DNA of 49,998 bases from an uncultured bacterium (GCA_946056135.1 CAMGIN010000007.1:1-49998), one strand, 5' to 3'. Numbered from the stretch's first letter, positions 39,583 to 48,243 are shown. Notes: generated by a model from the sequence alone, not told the origin. Program-made: numbers and translations.

Positions 39583-40581
39583 TTACACCATAGCAGCGGT
39601 GATGATGGCCATCTTGTAGACCTCGTCGGCGTTGCAGCCACGGGACAGGTCGTTGATGGGAGCGGCCAGACCCTGCAGGATGGGGCCGTAGGCCTCGAAG
39701 CCGCCCAGACGCTGGGCGATCTTGTAGCCGATGTTGCCGGCCTCGATGCAGGGGAAGATGAAGGTGTTGGCGTAGCCTGCCACGGGGGAGCCGGGGAACT
39801 TCAGCTGGCCGACCTCGGGAGCCACGGCGGCGTCGAACTGCATCTCGCCGTCGATCATCAGATCGGGAGCCATCTGCTTGGCGATGACGGTGGCGTCATG
39901 GCTCAGCTTGACGGTGCCGCCCTTGCCGGAGCCGTTGGTGGAGAAGCTCAGCATGGCAACCTTGGGATCAATGCCGAAGACCTTGGCGGTGTTGGCGGTC
40001 TCGATGGCGACCTCAGCCAGCTTCTGGGCGGCGGACAGGGTCACGTTGCCTTCCTTGTCCACGCTGTCCTCGTAGCTGATGTTGATGGCGCAGTCACCCA
40101 TGGCCAGCTTCTCTTCGCCGCGAACCAGGATGAAGCAGGAGGACACCAGGTGAGCGCCCTTCTTGGTCTTGACGATCTGCAGAGCAGGACGGACGGTGTC
40201 AGCGGTGGAGTAGGTAGCGCCGCCCAGCAGGGAGTCGGCCAGGCCCATCTTCACCAGCATGGTGCCGAAGTAGTTGCCCTTGGACAGAGCAACGCGGCAA
40301 TCCTCAGCGGACATCTTGCCCTTGCGCAGTTCCACCATCTTCTCGACCATGGCGTCCATGCCTTCGTAGGTCAAGGGGTCGATGATCTCTACGCCTTCGA
40401 TGTTGAAGCCGCCCTTGGCAGCATTGGCCTTTACCTCTTCCACATTACCGATCAGAATGGGGGTCAGGAAGCCGCCTTCCACCAGACGGGCGGTAGCCGC
40501 CAGAATACGGGCGTCATGACCTTCGGTAAACACGATCTTGCGGGGATTCGCTTTCAGAGTTTCGATCATAGCATTGAACAT
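39583..40581 (-). CDS. pta: Phosphate acetyltransferase
   Basis: A 332-residue enzyme that interconverts acetyl-CoA and acetyl phosphate, feeding acetate fermentation. It is the short, single-domain type without the N-terminal regulatory region. Conserved stretches are IVFTEGHDARILAATARL, GNYFGTMLVKMGLADSLLGGA, FSTNGSGKGG and FPCIEAGNIGYKIAQRLGGFEAYGPILQGL. I chose the ATG at 40581 because GGAGG lies ten bases upstream; the in-frame ATG at 40590 is only one base from it. Acetate kinase, its usual partner, is not adjacent. Confidence 0.95.
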   Translation of the reverse strand: MFNAMIETLKANPRKIVFTEGHDARILAATARLVEGGFLTPILIGNVEEVKANAAKGGFNIEGVEIIDPLTYEGMDAMVEKMVELRKGKMSAEDCRVALSKGNYFGTMLVKMGLADSLLGGATYSTADTVRPALQIVKTKKGAHLVSSCFILVRGEEKLAMGDCAINISYEDSVDKEGNVTLSAAQKLAEVAIETANTAKVFGIDPKVAMLSFSTNGSGKGGTVKLSHDATVIAKQMAPDLMIDGEMQFDAAVAPEVGQLKFPGSPVAGYANTFIFPCIEAGNIGYKIAQRLGGFEAYGPILQGLAAPINDLSRGCNADEVYKMAIITAAMV

Positions 40582-40602
40582 GGGAATCATTCCTCCAATT
40601 TT

Positions 40603-40616
40603 CGGGCGATCGCCCG
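40603..40616. promoter_or_regulatory. Palindrome in the pta leader
   Basis: CGGGCGATCGCCCG is a perfect 14-bp palindrome lying between the pta promoter and its ribosome site. It could be an operator or a short 5'-end hairpin. Confidence 0.5.
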
Positions 40617-40631
40617 TATTTTTACATAATA

Positions 40632-40660
40632 ATTATATCGCACATCTTTCCAGGGTGCAA
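40632..40660 (-). promoter_or_regulatory. Promoter of pta
   Basis: On the minus strand TTGCAC (40660-40655) and TATAAT (40637-40632) are spaced 17 bp. Confidence 0.78.
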
Positions 40661-40782
40661 CCCTTTTTTGTCCCGGTTTGGCAGAATTTGTACATTTGCC
40701 CATGAAAAGGCACTCGCTGGAACAAGCAAAATGGTTTTTGGTAATTGTGATGAAAAACATTTGAAAAAAGTGCAAAATACAC

Positions 40783-40811
40783 TTGCGTTTTGTGCGAAAT
40801 TCCATTATAAT
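40783..40811 (+). promoter_or_regulatory. Promoter of the minD-like gene
   Basis: TTGCGT (40783-40788) and TATAAT (40806-40811) are spaced 17 bp. Transcription would start near 40818, only a few bases before an ATG at 40823. Confidence 0.72.
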
Positions 40812-40861
40812 GATATCAAACTATGACAATACCAAATTATGGTTTTGGGAGGCGACGGCGC

Positions 40862-41602
40862 TTGGGCGAGCTTTTTGCGATCCTGTCCGGAAAAGGCGGA
40901 ACAGGGAAAACCTCCGTCTGTGCCGGCATCGCTTCGGCGCTCGCTGAGGAGGGAAAGAAGGTCCTGTGTGTGGACTGCGATGTGGGACTGCGGAATCTGG
41001 ATATCTCTCTGGGAATGTCCGACAGCGGAAGCCTATCCTTTCTGGATGTCTGCGAAGGGTACTATCCCCTGGAACAGGCCGCCAGACATCCTCAGTATTC
41101 CACCCTCTCTTTTCTGACCGCCCCCATGAATTGCCAGGTGGACCAAATTCCTTCGGAGGATTTTCGCGGAATGCTGCGGCAGGCCCGGCAGGAATTTGAC
41201 TATATTTTTTTGGACGCCCCGGCGGGGGTGGGTTCCGCCTTCCGGCTGGCTGCGTCCGCAGCGGACCGCTTCCTGCTGGTCACCGGCCCCGGCCCTGCCG
41301 CTGTGCGGGATGCGGCCCGGGTAGGGGAGCTGCTGGAGCTTATGGGAAAGAAGGATGTCCGCCTGATCGTCAACCGGGTGGACAAAGAACTGCTGAGCAT
41401 CGTGCGGCAGACCATCGACGACGTGATGGACAATACGGGACTTCCGCTGATCGGTGTCGTTTTGGAGGACCCCAATGTGACGCTGGCAGCCTCTTTCACG
41501 CAGCCCCTGCTGAAATATGCCAAACGCTGTCCCGCTGCCAAGGCCTACCGGAAAATCGCCAGACGCATCCAGGGCTTCCATGAGCCCATAACGTTACGTT
41601 AA
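40862..41602 (+). CDS. minD: MinD-like ATPase
   Basis: A 246-residue deviant-Walker ATPase of the MinD/ParA family, normally membrane-cycling and involved in placing the division site. The deviant Walker A KGGTGKT spans residues 11-17, followed by VDCDVGLRNLDISLGM and YIFLDAPAGVG. I place the start at the TTG at 40862: GGGAGG lies nine bases upstream and the protein then begins MGELFAILSGKGG like other MinDs. The in-frame ATG at 40823 is almost at the predicted RNA start and has no ribosome site. No minC or minE is adjacent; an MgsA-like gene follows. The C-terminal amphipathic helix may be the IARRIQGF segment. Confidence 0.88.
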   Translation: MGELFAILSGKGGTGKTSVCAGIASALAEEGKKVLCVDCDVGLRNLDISLGMSDSGSLSFLDVCEGYYPLEQAARHPQYSTLSFLTAPMNCQVDQIPSEDFRGMLRQARQEFDYIFLDAPAGVGSAFRLAASAADRFLLVTGPGPAAVRDAARVGELLELMGKKDVRLIVNRVDKELLSIVRQTIDDVMDNTGLPLIGVVLEDPNVTLAASFTQPLLKYAKRCPAAKAYRKIARRIQGFHEPITLR

Positions 41603-41635
41603 TTTACCTTTGATATATAAAAAGGAGTGACTGCT

Positions 41636-42049
41636 GTGAATATCGCATTTTTGGCGCACGACAAAAAGAAGGAACTGATGGTTCAGTTCTGCACGGCTTA
41701 TAAGAGTGTCCTGATGAAACACAACCTGTTCGCTACCGCAACCACCGGCCGTCTGATTGTGGACAATACCGGCCTGCCCATCACCCTGCTCCTGTCCCAT
41801 AAACAGGGCGGCCATCAGCAGATCAATGCCCGGATCGCCTACAATGAGATCGACTTGGTGCTGCTGTTTACAGATCCCAATACCACCGATCCCTGGGATG
41901 ACAGCCAGATGATCGAAACCATCCGTCACTGCGACAAGCATAACGTCCCCATCGCCACCAACCTGGCCAGCGCGGAAATGCTCATCATGGGCCTGCAGCG
42001 CGGCGACCTGGATTGGCGGGAAATGCTCCACAGCAAAAACCGGTTCTAA
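41636..42049 (+). CDS. Methylglyoxal synthase-like protein with altered active site
   Basis: A 137-residue protein with the MgsA fold signature: NIAFLAHDKKKELM, LFATATTGRLI, GGHQQINARI, IDLVLLFTDP and ATNLASAEML. MgsA makes methylglyoxal from dihydroxyacetone phosphate. Phosphate-binding positions equivalent to E. coli Lys23, Thr45, Thr47, Thr48 and Ser65 are kept. However, catalytic Asp71 is His60 here, His98 is Trp87, Asp101 is Ser90 and Gly66 is His55. Either it is inactive or it does something else. The GTG at 41636 is preferred (AAAGGAG, eight bases upstream). It follows the minD-like gene by 33 bases, recalling the minCDE-rodA-mgsA neighbourhood of clostridia. Confidence 0.88.
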   Translation: MNIAFLAHDKKKELMVQFCTAYKSVLMKHNLFATATTGRLIVDNTGLPITLLLSHKQGGHQQINARIAYNEIDLVLLFTDPNTTDPWDDSQMIETIRHCDKHNVPIATNLASAEMLIMGLQRGDLDWREMLHSKNRF

Positions 42050-42055
42050 TACTAT

Positions 42056-42298
42056 TTCTTATTAAAAATCTTTGATTTTTAATAAGAAGACACCGCCTTA
42101 CGGCGTTGTCGATTCTGTGATTTTTGGAAAAGAAAATCACAGAATCCCGTCTCATATGATTCTCTAATAAAAACTCCAATTCTAGCGAATTGAAGTTTTC
42201 TATTGAGAATCAGTATAAAAATCAAATCAAGCGGCAGATATAAGATACAAGATATGAGATATCAGATAGCGTTATCTCATATCCCGTATCTTATATCT
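42056..42298. repeat. Chain of five hairpins before hisS
   Basis: Five consecutive inverted repeats fill this space. They are 42056-42070/42074-42088 (15 bp perfect, AT-rich); 42089-42110 (short, GC-rich loop TTAC); 42111-42124/42133-42146 (14 bp perfect); 42157-42212 (long imperfect, loop TAGC); and 42236-42261/42273-42298 (23 pairs with a three-base mismatch). A possible promoter, TTGAAG-18 bp-TATAAA (42190-42219), lies in the fourth. No T-box motif is seen. Confidence 0.75.
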
Positions 42299-42323
42299 TG
42301 CGTTATGAGGAAAGGAAACAACC

Positions 42324-43679
42324 ATGGAAATTATCAAGCCCCGGACCTTGTCCGGCTTTATGGAGCTGCTGCCGTCCAAGCAGATCCGATTCGAGAAAAT
42401 GATGGAGATTCTGCGCGATACTTATGCCTCCTATGGCTTCGCGCCGCTGGATACCCCCGTCATTGAGGATGCCCAGATCCTGCTTGCCAAGGGCGGCGGC
42501 GAGACGGAGAAGCAGATCTACCGCTTCACCAAGGGCGACAGTGACCTGGCCCTGCGCTTTGACCTGACGGTTCCCCTGGCAAAATATGTGGCGCTGCACT
42601 ATAACGAGCTGGCTTTCCCCTTCCGCAGATTCCAGATCAGCAAGGTCTACCGGGGTGAGCGTGCCCAGCGGGGCCGGTTCCGGGAGTTCTACCAGGCGGA
42701 TATCGACATCATCGGCGACGGCAAGCTGGACATCCTGAACGAGGCGGAGATCCCGGCGATTATTTACAAGGTGTTCCGGGGTTTCGGTCTGACCCGGTTC
42801 CAGATCCACGTCAACAACCGCAAGATCCTCAATGGCTTCTATACCATGCTGGGCCTTTCGGAAAAGAGCGGCGACATCATGCGCACCGTGGACAAGCTGG
42901 ATAAGATCGGCCCGGAGAAGGTGAAGCTGATCCTGCTGGAGGACTGCGGCCTGACAGAGAATCAGGCGGAGGAAATCCTGCGATTCATCGCCATCAAGGG
43001 CACCAATGCCGAGGTTCTGGCGGCACTGGAGGGCTATGCCGGACGGAATGAGACCTTTGATGTGGGCCTTGGGGAGCTGAAGGCTGTGTGCAGCAATCTG
43101 TCCGCCTTCGGCGTGCCCGAAGCGAACTTCGCCGTGGACCTGACCATTGCCAGAGGTCTGGACTACTATACCGGCACCGTTTACGAAACCACCCTGCTGG
43201 ATCACCCGGAGATCGGCTCCGTCTGTTCCGGCGGCCGCTACGACAATCTGGCTGGCTACTATATTGAAAAGCAGCTGCCCGGCGTGGGCATTTCCATCGG
43301 CCTGACCCGGCTGTTCTACGTCCTGGACGAGCAGGGGCTGCTGAACCCCGAGTTGCCCAGCGCCCCCGCCGACGCTCTGGTGCTGCCCATGACCGCCGAT
43401 CCCGGCCCTTCCATCGCCCTGGCAGAGGAACTCCGCAGCGGCGGCATCCGGGTTCAGCTCTACGGCGAGCAGAAGAAGTTCAAGCAGAAGATGGCCTACG
43501 CCAACAAGCTGGAGGTTCCCTTTGCGGTGCTGCTGGGGGAGGACGAGATCGCCGAGGGCATGTGCTCCGTGAAGAATATGAAGACCGGCGAGCAGGTCAA
43601 GCTGACCCCTGCGGACGCGGCGGAGTATATCAAGACATCCCTGGATGCGGGAAACTGCGCAGTGATTCTGGAAAAGTAA
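42324..43679 (+). CDS. hisS: Histidyl-tRNA synthetase
   Basis: A 451-residue class II synthetase that charges tRNA-His. Motif 2 is RGRFREFYQADIDIIG. The histidine-specific sequences are RGLDYYTGTVYE and GGRYDNLAGYY, and motif 3 is PGVGISIGLTRLFY. The C-terminal anticodon-binding domain (about 350-445) contains GEQKKFKQKMAYANK and VKNMKTGEQVKL. Unlike HisZ paralogues it has all catalytic motifs. The start follows GAGGAAAGGAAAC. It stands alone, between a hairpin array and a strong terminator; no aspS follows. Confidence 0.96.
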   Translation: MEIIKPRTLSGFMELLPSKQIRFEKMMEILRDTYASYGFAPLDTPVIEDAQILLAKGGGETEKQIYRFTKGDSDLALRFDLTVPLAKYVALHYNELAFPFRRFQISKVYRGERAQRGRFREFYQADIDIIGDGKLDILNEAEIPAIIYKVFRGFGLTRFQIHVNNRKILNGFYTMLGLSEKSGDIMRTVDKLDKIGPEKVKLILLEDCGLTENQAEEILRFIAIKGTNAEVLAALEGYAGRNETFDVGLGELKAVCSNLSAFGVPEANFAVDLTIARGLDYYTGTVYETTLLDHPEIGSVCSGGRYDNLAGYYIEKQLPGVGISIGLTRLFYVLDEQGLLNPELPSAPADALVLPMTADPGPSIALAEELRSGGIRVQLYGEQKKFKQKMAYANKLEVPFAVLLGEDEIAEGMCSVKNMKTGEQVKLTPADAAEYIKTSLDAGNCAVILEK

Positions 43680-43686
43680 AAAAGAC

Positions 43687-43716
43687 ACATGGGCAGCCCG
43701 CCGGGGCTGCCCATGT
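43687..43716. terminator. Bidirectional terminator between hisS and the GH13 gene
   Basis: A 13-bp stem ACATGGGCAGCCC / GGGCTGCCCATGT with a GCCG loop lies eight bases after the hisS stop. Leftward it is followed by CTTTTTTACTTTTCC, rightward by ACGTATTTCT. Confidence 0.82.
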
Positions 43717-43730
43717 ACGTATTTCTATTG

Positions 43731-45380
43731 TTATTTCCACAGATAAACCTTGCATTCATAGGGATGCAGGGTATTTTTTATGGGCTGCGCATAGTTGCCC
43801 AGCGCCAGCTCTGCACTGTCAAGGTCAAAGCCTTTGGGAGCGCGATAGCGAAGCGGCTTTTCCGAGAAGGAGCAGACCACCAGGGTTTTTTCCATTTCCT
43901 CGGTCATGGAGTACATGTAGACCTTTCCGGAATGGGGGAAATGCTCCCGGTATTCGCCGTGCCGGATGCAGGAGAGAGACTTGCGCAGCCGGATGGCCTT
44001 ACGGTAGAAGTTCAGGACGGAGTCCGGATCCCCTTCCTGGGCGGCGACGTTAATTTGCTTGTAGTTTCCATTTACATAAAACCAGGGCTTCCCTGTGGTG
44101 AATCCGGCGTTTTCGCTGCTGTCCCACTGCATCAGGGTTCTGGCGGAGTCCCGGGAAGCACGCCACATGGCCTGCAGCCGCTGCTCCGGGGATTTTTTCA
44201 AATTGCTGTGGGCATAGTTGTACCGGGTCTGCACGTCCTCGTACATGTCGGGACTTTCCGGACGCCAGTTGGTCATGCCGATCTCCTGACCCTGGTAGAC
44301 GAAGGGGGTGCCCTGCTGGAACAGGTACATGACGGCCAGCATCTTGGCGCTTTCCTCCCGGAACTGTTCGCTTCCGTACCGGGAGACGATCCGGGGATGG
44401 TCGTGGTTTTCGATGTACAGGGAATTCCAGGCCTGGCCCTTCAGCCGGTACTGCCAGTTGGAGAAGGCCCGCTTCAGCTTGCGCAGGTGGAATTTGGTGG
44501 GCAGATAGTCCGAGAACAGGCAGTCGGCGCACATGCACTGGAACTGGATCATCATGTCGAGCTGCCCGTCGTCTTCCCGGATATAGGTCAGGGCCTGCTT
44601 CGGCGTCACCAGGGGCGCTTCCGCAATGGTGAAGCAGTCGTAGTGGTCCAGCACGTCCCGTTTGAATTCCGCCAGGTACTCATGGACGTGGGGGCCATGG
44701 TTGTACTGGGGCATGCCCTTGTAAATGGGAAACAGGTGGTCGTCCGGCAGCCCCTCTTTCTTGGAGATGTAGGTGATGACATCCTCCCGGAAGCCGTCCA
44801 CCCCCAGGTCCAGCCAGAAGCGAAGAATCCGCTTGACCTCTTCCCGGACTTTGGGATTGTCCATATTCAGGTCCGGCTGCTTGACGGCGAACAGGTGCAG
44901 GTAGTATTCCCCGCGGACCTCGTCGTAGGTCCAGGCTTTGCCCTCAAAATTGCTGTCCCAGTTGTTGGGCAGCTTGCCGTTGCCGGGATCAGGCCGCCAG
45001 ATGTAGTAGTCCGTGTAGGGATCGATTCGTTGACGGCTTTTCTGGAACCATTCGTGCTCGTCGCTGGTATGGTTCACCACCAGGTCCATGACGATCTTCA
45101 TGCCGCGGTCGTGGGCACCCTCCAGGACCTCCCGGAAAGCCTCCATGCCGCCGAACTCCGGAGCAATGTCCATATAGTCGGAAATGTCATAGCCGCAGTC
45201 TGCTCCGGGAGAGGGGTAGATGGGGGAGAACCAGATGCCGTCGCAGCCTAAGTCTTTGATGTAGTCCAGCTTTTCGTAGACACCCAGCAGGTCTCCCAGT
45301 CCATCGCCGTTGCCGTCCTTGAAGGACCGGGGCCAGACCTGATAGAATACCTTGTCCTTGTACCAGCGTGTGCGTTCCAT
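43731..45380 (-). CDS. GH13 alpha-glucosidase (oligo-1,6-glucosidase type)
   Basis: A 549-residue cytoplasmic glycoside hydrolase of family 13. The catalytic triad is visible: nucleophile Asp200 in DGFREDVI, acid/base Glu254 in TIAEAPL and Asp327 in IENHDHPR. DLVVNHTSDEHEWF and the calcium-type loop DGNGDGLGD near residue 22 match the oligo-1,6-glucosidase/trehalose-6-phosphate hydrolase branch. It probably releases glucose from isomalto-oligosaccharides or similar; the exact linkage cannot be read. The ATG at 45380 follows AAAGGAA; an in-frame ATG at 45398 is an alternative. It diverges from the alpha-galactosidase gene. Confidence 0.93.
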   Translation of the reverse strand: MERTRWYKDKVFYQVWPRSFKDGNGDGLGDLLGVYEKLDYIKDLGCDGIWFSPIYPSPGADCGYDISDYMDIAPEFGGMEAFREVLEGAHDRGMKIVMDLVVNHTSDEHEWFQKSRQRIDPYTDYYIWRPDPGNGKLPNNWDSNFEGKAWTYDEVRGEYYLHLFAVKQPDLNMDNPKVREEVKRILRFWLDLGVDGFREDVITYISKKEGLPDDHLFPIYKGMPQYNHGPHVHEYLAEFKRDVLDHYDCFTIAEAPLVTPKQALTYIREDDGQLDMMIQFQCMCADCLFSDYLPTKFHLRKLKRAFSNWQYRLKGQAWNSLYIENHDHPRIVSRYGSEQFREESAKMLAVMYLFQQGTPFVYQGQEIGMTNWRPESPDMYEDVQTRYNYAHSNLKKSPEQRLQAMWRASRDSARTLMQWDSSENAGFTTGKPWFYVNGNYKQINVAAQEGDPDSVLNFYRKAIRLRKSLSCIRHGEYREHFPHSGKVYMYSMTEEMEKTLVVCSFSEKPLRYRAPKGFDLDSAELALGNYAQPIKNTLHPYECKVYLWK

Positions 45381-45454
45381 ATGGGCTATTCCTTTCATAA
45401 TCGTTTTTCAAAATGCGGTTCGCCAGGGCGTGGATGGACCATCCAATAAGCAGG

Positions 45455-45534
45455 TAAATGATCGTTTATGTTTACACCAACCGTAGGGCTTATGTCATGA
45501 CCCCGCCCTACGATTGGTGCGACGCGAAACGATC
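45455..45534. repeat. Intergenic repeat, copy C
   Basis: TAAATGATCGTTTA (45455-45468) opens the unit and AAACGATC (45527-45534) closes it. Inside is a hairpin whose arms begin ACCAACCGTAGGGC and end GCCCTACGATTGGT. It sits between the divergent GH13 and GH36 genes, before the GH36 promoter. Confidence 0.75.
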
Positions 45535-45612
45535 TTTTCCCGCTTTGATGTGCTGTCCGGATATGTAAATTGATTATACCATATACAAGTCTGCCCGTCA
45601 CGGAAAATCTCA

Positions 45613-45641
45613 TTGACATGCCAAATTTTGTCGTTTATACT
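45613..45641 (+). promoter_or_regulatory. Promoter of the alpha-galactosidase gene
   Basis: TTGACA (45613-45618) and TATACT (45636-45641) are spaced 17 bp, a near-consensus promoter 30 bases before the start codon. Confidence 0.82.
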
Positions 45642-45671
45642 GATAGAAAACGGAAGAAAGGCGGTTTTGCC

Positions 45672-47924
45672 ATGATTACCGAAACCAACGGCGTATTCCA
45701 TATCCAAACCGGCGTGTATTCCTATCTGTTCAAGATCAATTCCTATGGCATCCCGGAGCATATCCATTTCGGCGCACCGGTGAAGACGGAGGACGCTTTT
45801 GCCCTGAGCTGCCGTCCGGGCCTTGGCTGGGGCTCCAACATTGTGCTGAATCCCGATGACACCACAAGCTGCCTGGATACCCTTGCATTGGAATGGAGCG
45901 GCAGCGGGCGGGGGGACTACCGGGAAAGCCCTCTGGAACTGGCGGGAAAATCCTCGGATTTTCGTTATGTGGGCAGCAAAATTCGGGAGGGGTCTGCGCC
46001 TATGGCCTGCTCCCTGCCCCAGGCCCACGGAGACTGCCAGACCCTGGAGCTCACCCTGGAGCAGTCCGACGCCAGGCTGATTCTGTATTATACCGCCTAT
46101 CCCACTGCCCTTGTCCGCCGGGCTGTGCTGGAGAACACTGGCAGTTCGCCTATGGTGCTGAACAAGCTCATGAGCTTCTGCCTGGACCTGCCCGGAACCT
46201 ACACCATGGCCACCTTCAACGGCGGCTGGATTGCGGAGATGCGCCGCCAGGATGTCAGCGTCCGGGGCAGCAAGGTGGTGAATGAGAGCCTGACCGGCTC
46301 CTCCTCCAACCGCCACAATCCCGGCTTCCTGCTGTTTGAAGCGGATGCCACGGAGGATGCGGGCCGGGTCTACGGCTTCAACCTGCTCTATTCCGGCAAC
46401 CACTATGCCGCCGCCCAGCAGTCTTTGCAGGGGCTGACCCGGATTATGCAGGGCATCAACCCCAGCAATTTCAGCAAAGAGCTGGCCCCCGGTGAGAAAT
46501 TCGAGACCCCGGAGGCAGTGCTGTGCTGCTCCGACCGGGGCTTCGGCGGGCTATCAGAGAATATGCACACCTTTGTCAGTGACCATGTGATCCCCGCTTA
46601 CTGGCGGGGACGGCCCCGGCCGGTGTTGTACAACAGCTGGGAGGGGTGCGTCTTTGATTTCAACCAGCGCCGCCTGCTGGATCTGGCCCGCAGAGCCAAG
46701 GATCTGGGCTGCGAGCTGTTTGTGCTGGACGACGGCTGGTTCGGCGCCCGGAACAACGACAAGGCGGGCCTGGGAGATTATACTGTAAACAAAAAGAAGC
46801 TGCCCGAAGGCATGGAGGGACTGTCACAGCATATCCAGGATATGGGACTGGAATTCGGTCTGTGGTTTGAACCGGAGTCCGTGAACCCGGACAGCGACCT
46901 GTACCGGGCCCATCCCGGCTGGGCGCTGACCGACGGCTTCCCGGAAGTGCAAGGCCGGAACCAACTGCTGCTGGACCTGACCAAAGCGGAGGTTCGGGAC
47001 TACATCGTGGAAAACGTCTCCCGGATTCTGGACAGCGCGAAAATTTCCTATGTCAAGTGGGACATGAACCGACATTCCATTGCCCTGGGAGCCAAGGCCC
47101 ACGACTTCATTCTGGGCCTTTATGAGGTGCTGGGCCGGATTTTTGGGCCCCGTCCTGAAATTCTGCTGGAGAGCTGCTCCTCCGGCGGCAACCGGTTCGA
47201 TTTGGGAATGCTGTGCTTTTCTCCCCAGGTATGGGCCTCGGACGATACCGATCCCATAGAGCGGCTGACCATCCAGGAGGGCCTGAGCTATCTCTATCCC
47301 CAGTCCACCGTGGGCGCCCACGTCTCGGCGGCACCCCACGGCCAGACCCTCCGCCAGACGCCCCTGTCCACCCGGGGCAACGTGGCATTCTTCGGCTGCT
47401 TGGGCTATGAACTGGACCTGAAGCAGCTGCTGCCGGTGGAGATCCGGGAGATCAAGGCCCAGATTGCCTTCTATAAGCAGTACCGGGAAGTGTTCCAGTA
47501 TGGGCGCTTCCGCAGGACGGAGTTGGGCTGGCAGGTGTCCGACGGAAAAACCACCCTGGCAGGGGTGTTCCATACCCTGGTCCATGCGGCTCCCGGCTAT
47601 GAACAGCTGCGGGTACGGGGCCTGAAAACGGATACCATGTACCGGGTGACTGCCCTGTCCCAGGCCATCCGGGTAGGTCAGTTCGGCGGCCTTCTCAAGC
47701 ATGTGTCCCCGGTGAATGTTGACCCTAACGGCGTACTGCTCAGGGTTGTTGACCGGTACTTCACCCTTCCGGAGGGTACAGAGGAGCTGACAGCCTCCGG
47801 CGCGGCCTTAGGCAGCGGCATTATGCTGAGGCCCTTGTTCCGGGGGACAGGCTACGACCAGAGCCAGCGTACCCAGGGAGACTTTGGATCGGATGTATAT
47901 CTGGTGGAGGAGATCGAAGGGTAA
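45672..47924 (+). CDS. GH36 alpha-galactosidase
   Basis: A 750-residue enzyme that removes terminal alpha-1,6-galactose from melibiose, raffinose or galactomannan fragments. It has the N-terminal beta-sandwich and central barrel of GH36: LDDGWFGARNNDKAGLGDY, GLWFEPESVNPDSDLYRAHPGW, nucleophile Asp464 in KWDMNRH, SCSSGGNRFD, and acid/base Asp within WASDDTD (521-527). There is no signal peptide, so it acts inside the cell. The ATG at 45672 follows AAAGGCGG; an upstream in-frame start lies in the promoter. It diverges from the GH13 gene, suggesting joint use of plant oligosaccharides. Confidence 0.95.
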   Translation: MITETNGVFHIQTGVYSYLFKINSYGIPEHIHFGAPVKTEDAFALSCRPGLGWGSNIVLNPDDTTSCLDTLALEWSGSGRGDYRESPLELAGKSSDFRYVGSKIREGSAPMACSLPQAHGDCQTLELTLEQSDARLILYYTAYPTALVRRAVLENTGSSPMVLNKLMSFCLDLPGTYTMATFNGGWIAEMRRQDVSVRGSKVVNESLTGSSSNRHNPGFLLFEADATEDAGRVYGFNLLYSGNHYAAAQQSLQGLTRIMQGINPSNFSKELAPGEKFETPEAVLCCSDRGFGGLSENMHTFVSDHVIPAYWRGRPRPVLYNSWEGCVFDFNQRRLLDLARRAKDLGCELFVLDDGWFGARNNDKAGLGDYTVNKKKLPEGMEGLSQHIQDMGLEFGLWFEPESVNPDSDLYRAHPGWALTDGFPEVQGRNQLLLDLTKAEVRDYIVENVSRILDSAKISYVKWDMNRHSIALGAKAHDFILGLYEVLGRIFGPRPEILLESCSSGGNRFDLGMLCFSPQVWASDDTDPIERLTIQEGLSYLYPQSTVGAHVSAAPHGQTLRQTPLSTRGNVAFFGCLGYELDLKQLLPVEIREIKAQIAFYKQYREVFQYGRFRRTELGWQVSDGKTTLAGVFHTLVHAAPGYEQLRVRGLKTDTMYRVTALSQAIRVGQFGGLLKHVSPVNVDPNGVLLRVVDRYFTLPEGTEELTASGAALGSGIMLRPLFRGTGYDQSQRTQGDFGSDVYLVEEIEG

Positions 47925-47985
47925 CAATGTTCCACCGCTGCTGGTGGCAATGCCTTTCGTGGTATGAAGCTGTTAAATTCTCGGA

Positions 47986-48167
47986 TAAATGATCGTTTAT
48001 CGCACCATTGCCGTTTGCCATCGTTCCCATCGTAGGGCGGGGGCATGCCCCCGCCGAAGCACTCATGGTTTCACATATTTGCGTCTGTTTTGCCTGATTT
48101 TGTTTCCTTCCTGGTCGGCGGGGTCATGACCCCGCCCTACGTTAGGTGCAACTGTAAACGGTCATTT
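47986..48167. repeat. Intergenic repeat, copy D
   Basis: A 182-bp unit with TAAATGATCGTTTA (47986-47999) at one end and TAAACGGTCATTT (48155-48167) at the other. Two internal GC-rich hairpins are present: GGCGGGGGCATGCCCCCGCC and GGCGGGGTCATGACCCCGCC. A GTAGGGCGGGG / CCCCGCCCTAC pair links them into a larger fold. It lies between the alpha-galactosidase and tRNA-Leu genes. Confidence 0.8.
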
Positions 48168-48243
48168 GGCGCAAGGATTCGATGATACAGTGTACTGGCA
48201 GCAGCAGGTGCTTCGAAAAGCCGCATTTTCCGAAAACTTTCCC

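Noticed and set aside
42056..42323. T-box riboswitch in the hisS leader
   Set aside because: No GGTGG-type antiterminator motif or AG-bulge stem I was found; the hairpins are simple perfect repeats.
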